DNA from: Pseudomonadota bacterium
GTDB lineage: Bacteria; Pseudomonadota; Gammaproteobacteria; Acidiferrobacterales; Acidiferrobacteraceae
DNA: 7,894 bases
Direction: 5' to 3'
Assembly: GCA_021797365.1 (NCBI GenBank)
Contig: JAJZZU010000104.1
Span: 1-7,894, forward strand
Shown: in pieces, positions 6,654 to 7,894 of the stretch
Layout: each line of letters begins with the position of its first letter
How positions within the stretch are numbered: the first letter of the stretch is position 1
Position numbers and translations under genes: made by a program
Notes under the pieces: model-generated
Told to the model about the DNA's origin: nothing
Databases searched by the model: none
What the model saw: only the letters and a program-made list of their open reading frames with translations

Positions 6654-7732
6654 GGCCGGCCTATGCCTCGCTGGACGCCGCCGCGCTTCGCCATAATCTG
6701 GCCGAGGCGCGGGCCCTGACCGGGGCGCGGATCATGGCCATCGTCAAGGCCAATGGCTATGGCCATGGCTTGGTATGGGTGGCCAAGACGCTCGCGGAGG
6801 CCGATGCCTTCGGGGTGGCGAGCCTGGAAGAGGGGCTGGAGCTGCGCGCCGCCGGCATCCGCCAGGAGATCTGCCTGCTGGAGGGCTTTTTCGATGCCGC
6901 CGAAATGCCCGTGATCCTGCGTGAGCGGCTGACGCCGGTGGTCCATGACCACTATCAGGTCGAGGTCTTGAAGGGTATGCGCGGCGAGCAGCGCTGCGAC
7001 GTATGGATCAAAGTCGACACCGGCATGCATCGTCTCGGTTTCGAGCCGGCCGAGGTACCCGCAGTGGTGGCCGATCTCGCGGCCTTGCCGTGCATCGCGC
7101 GGCTTGGCCTGCTGTCCCATCTGGCGTGCGCCGAGGAGGCCGATACCACACCCAGCCGGCACCAGATCGAGCGCTTCGCGAAGCTCGCGTTTCCGGGCTT
7201 GCGACGCAGCCTTGCCAATTCCGCGGGAATCATGCGCTGGCCGGCGACGCACGCCGACTGGGTACGGCCCGGCCTCATGCTCTACGGGGCCTCACCGCTT
7301 GCCCCGGATACTTCGATGCCGACTCGTTTGAAACCGGTCATGACCTTGCGCAGCCGCTTGATCAGCGTCCGTCACCGGCGGGAAGGGGACGCGATCGGTT
7401 ATGGGGGCGTGTACCGCTGCCCGCGTGATATGCCGGTGGGGGTCGTGGGCGTGGGTTACGGCGACGGCTATCCCCGCGAATTCCGTACCGCGGTATCGGT
7501 GCTCGTGCGTGGTCAGCGCGCGCCGGTCATAGGGCGGGTTTCAATGGATATGCTGACAGTCGACCTGCGCGCCGTGGCCGAGGCGCGCGTCGGCGACGAA
7601 GTGATCCTGTGGGGCCAGGGCTTACCGGTGGAAGAGGTCGCGCACGCCGCTGGGACCATCCCATACACCTTGCTCTGCGGTCTTACGCAACGGCTTCCGC
7701 GGCGTGAGTGCCTGTCAACTACCCCGGCATAA
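6650..7732 (+). CDS. alr: alanine racemase (PLP-dependent)
   Basis: Alr interconverts L- and D-alanine in the cytoplasm, supplying D-alanine for peptidoglycan. The 360 residues match the family length (E. coli Alr 359). The N-terminal TIM barrel has the PLP-binding motif AIVKANGYGHG, with Lys33 as the predicted Schiff-base lysine. KVDTGMHRLGF (121-131) supplies the residue equivalent to the carbamylated lysine (Lys121) and Arg128, which contacts PLP. In the C-terminal beta domain, AIGYGGVY contains Tyr251, the expected second catalytic base, and RVSMDMLTVDL is also characteristic. The ATG overlaps the dnaB stop as ATGA and has only a weak upstream purine run (GATGGA), which suggests translational coupling. 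The terminal residues RRECLSTTPA are not conserved. Whether this is the biosynthetic or a second, catabolic copy cannot be told; the dnaB linkage fits the biosynthetic one. Confidence 0.97.
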   Translation: MRPAYASLDAAALRHNLAEARALTGARIMAIVKANGYGHGLVWVAKTLAEADAFGVASLEEGLELRAAGIRQEICLLEGFFDAAEMPVILRERLTPVVHDHYQVEVLKGMRGEQRCDVWIKVDTGMHRLGFEPAEVPAVVADLAALPCIARLGLLSHLACAEEADTTPSRHQIERFAKLAFPGLRRSLANSAGIMRWPATHADWVRPGLMLYGASPLAPDTSMPTRLKPVMTLRSRLISVRHRREGDAIGYGGVYRCPRDMPVGVVGVGYGDGYPREFRTAVSVLVRGQRAPVIGRVSMDMLTVDLRAVAEARVGDEVILWGQGLPVEEVAHAAGTIPYTLLCGLTQRLPRRECLSTTPA

Positions 7733-7739
7733 ATGCCGG
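7724..7739. other. inverted repeat spanning the alr stop codon
   Basis: CCGGCA-TAAA-TGCCGG is a perfect six-base-pair stem with a four-base loop that holds the alr TAA. No T-run follows on the plus strand, so it does not qualify as an intrinsic terminator. It could still stabilise the operon's 3' end or mark a transcript boundary. Confidence 0.4.
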
Positions 7740-7779
7740 AGCCTGGAGGGGACAACCGAAAGGCTTTGTTGACCAGGGG

Positions 7780-7852
7780 GCACAGGATGTTCTGTGCAGA
7801 CGTGGACAATAGGTCGTTACGACCCACTCCGGGATGCTTCCTCAGTCCCGGA
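7780..7852. other. cluster of three short hairpins downstream of alr
   Basis: Three perfect inverted repeats follow one another: GCACAG/CTGTGC (7780-7785 and 7792-7797, six-base loop), GGTCG-TTA-CGACC (7812-7824) and TCCGGGA/TCCCGGA (7828-7834 and 7846-7852, eleven-base loop). A CCGAAAGG tetraloop-type element lies just upstream, near 7756-7763. Nothing here resembles the rest of the operon. The cluster could be part of a structured RNA, a mobile-element end or regulatory sequence of the next gene. I do not recognise the family. Confidence 0.35.
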
Positions 7853-7894
7853 CACTGGAAGGACGGAATCACGCTGGGTAAAGGCAAAGACCCG

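Noticed and set aside
7733..7894. A plus-strand frame open from an ATG at 7733 to the window end, in phase with alr
   Set aside because: It starts immediately after the alr stop, inside a hairpin, with no ribosome-binding site. The roughly 54 residues match nothing I know, and a frame this short is easily open by chance at this GC content.

Overview
The window is a stretch of housekeeping chromosome from a high-GC proteobacterium. The gene order purA, tRNA-Leu, rnr, rlmB, rpsF, rpsR, rplI, dnaB, alr and the close protein matches point to a gammaproteobacterium outside the enterobacteria: there is no priB between rpsF and rpsR. The genus cannot be fixed from this sequence. No defence system, CRISPR array, prophage or clearly new gene cluster was found.

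Left edge (1-867): the C-terminal two thirds of adenylosuccinate synthetase (PurA). Its true N-terminal region is absent. In its place are 127 bases that exactly duplicate positions 398-524 of the same gene, joined out of frame. This looks like an assembly or contig-edge artefact more than biology, but a real tandem duplication is possible.

868-1030: a tRNA-Leu (anticodon CAG) on the minus strand. It has a strong-looking sigma70-type promoter whose -35 box lies over the start codon of rnr. The two genes are divergent, and the tRNA converges on purA.

1031-4061: rnr (RNase R) and rlmB (23S rRNA Gm2251 methyltransferase) overlap by 8 bases, pairing RNA decay/quality control with rRNA modification.

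4062-7732: a candidate promoter and leader hairpin precede a compact run: rpsF (S6), rpsR (S18), rplI (L9), dnaB (replicative helicase) and alr (alanine racemase). Spacers are 11, 11 and 33 bases, and the final pair overlaps by 4 bases. This links ribosome assembly, chromosome replication and peptidoglycan precursor supply in one likely transcription unit. A short AT-richer patch with atypical codons sits inside dnaB.

7733-7894: 162 bases without a recognised gene, holding a series of short inverted repeats. It may be the edge of a structured RNA or a mobile element continuing beyond the window, but the evidence is thin.
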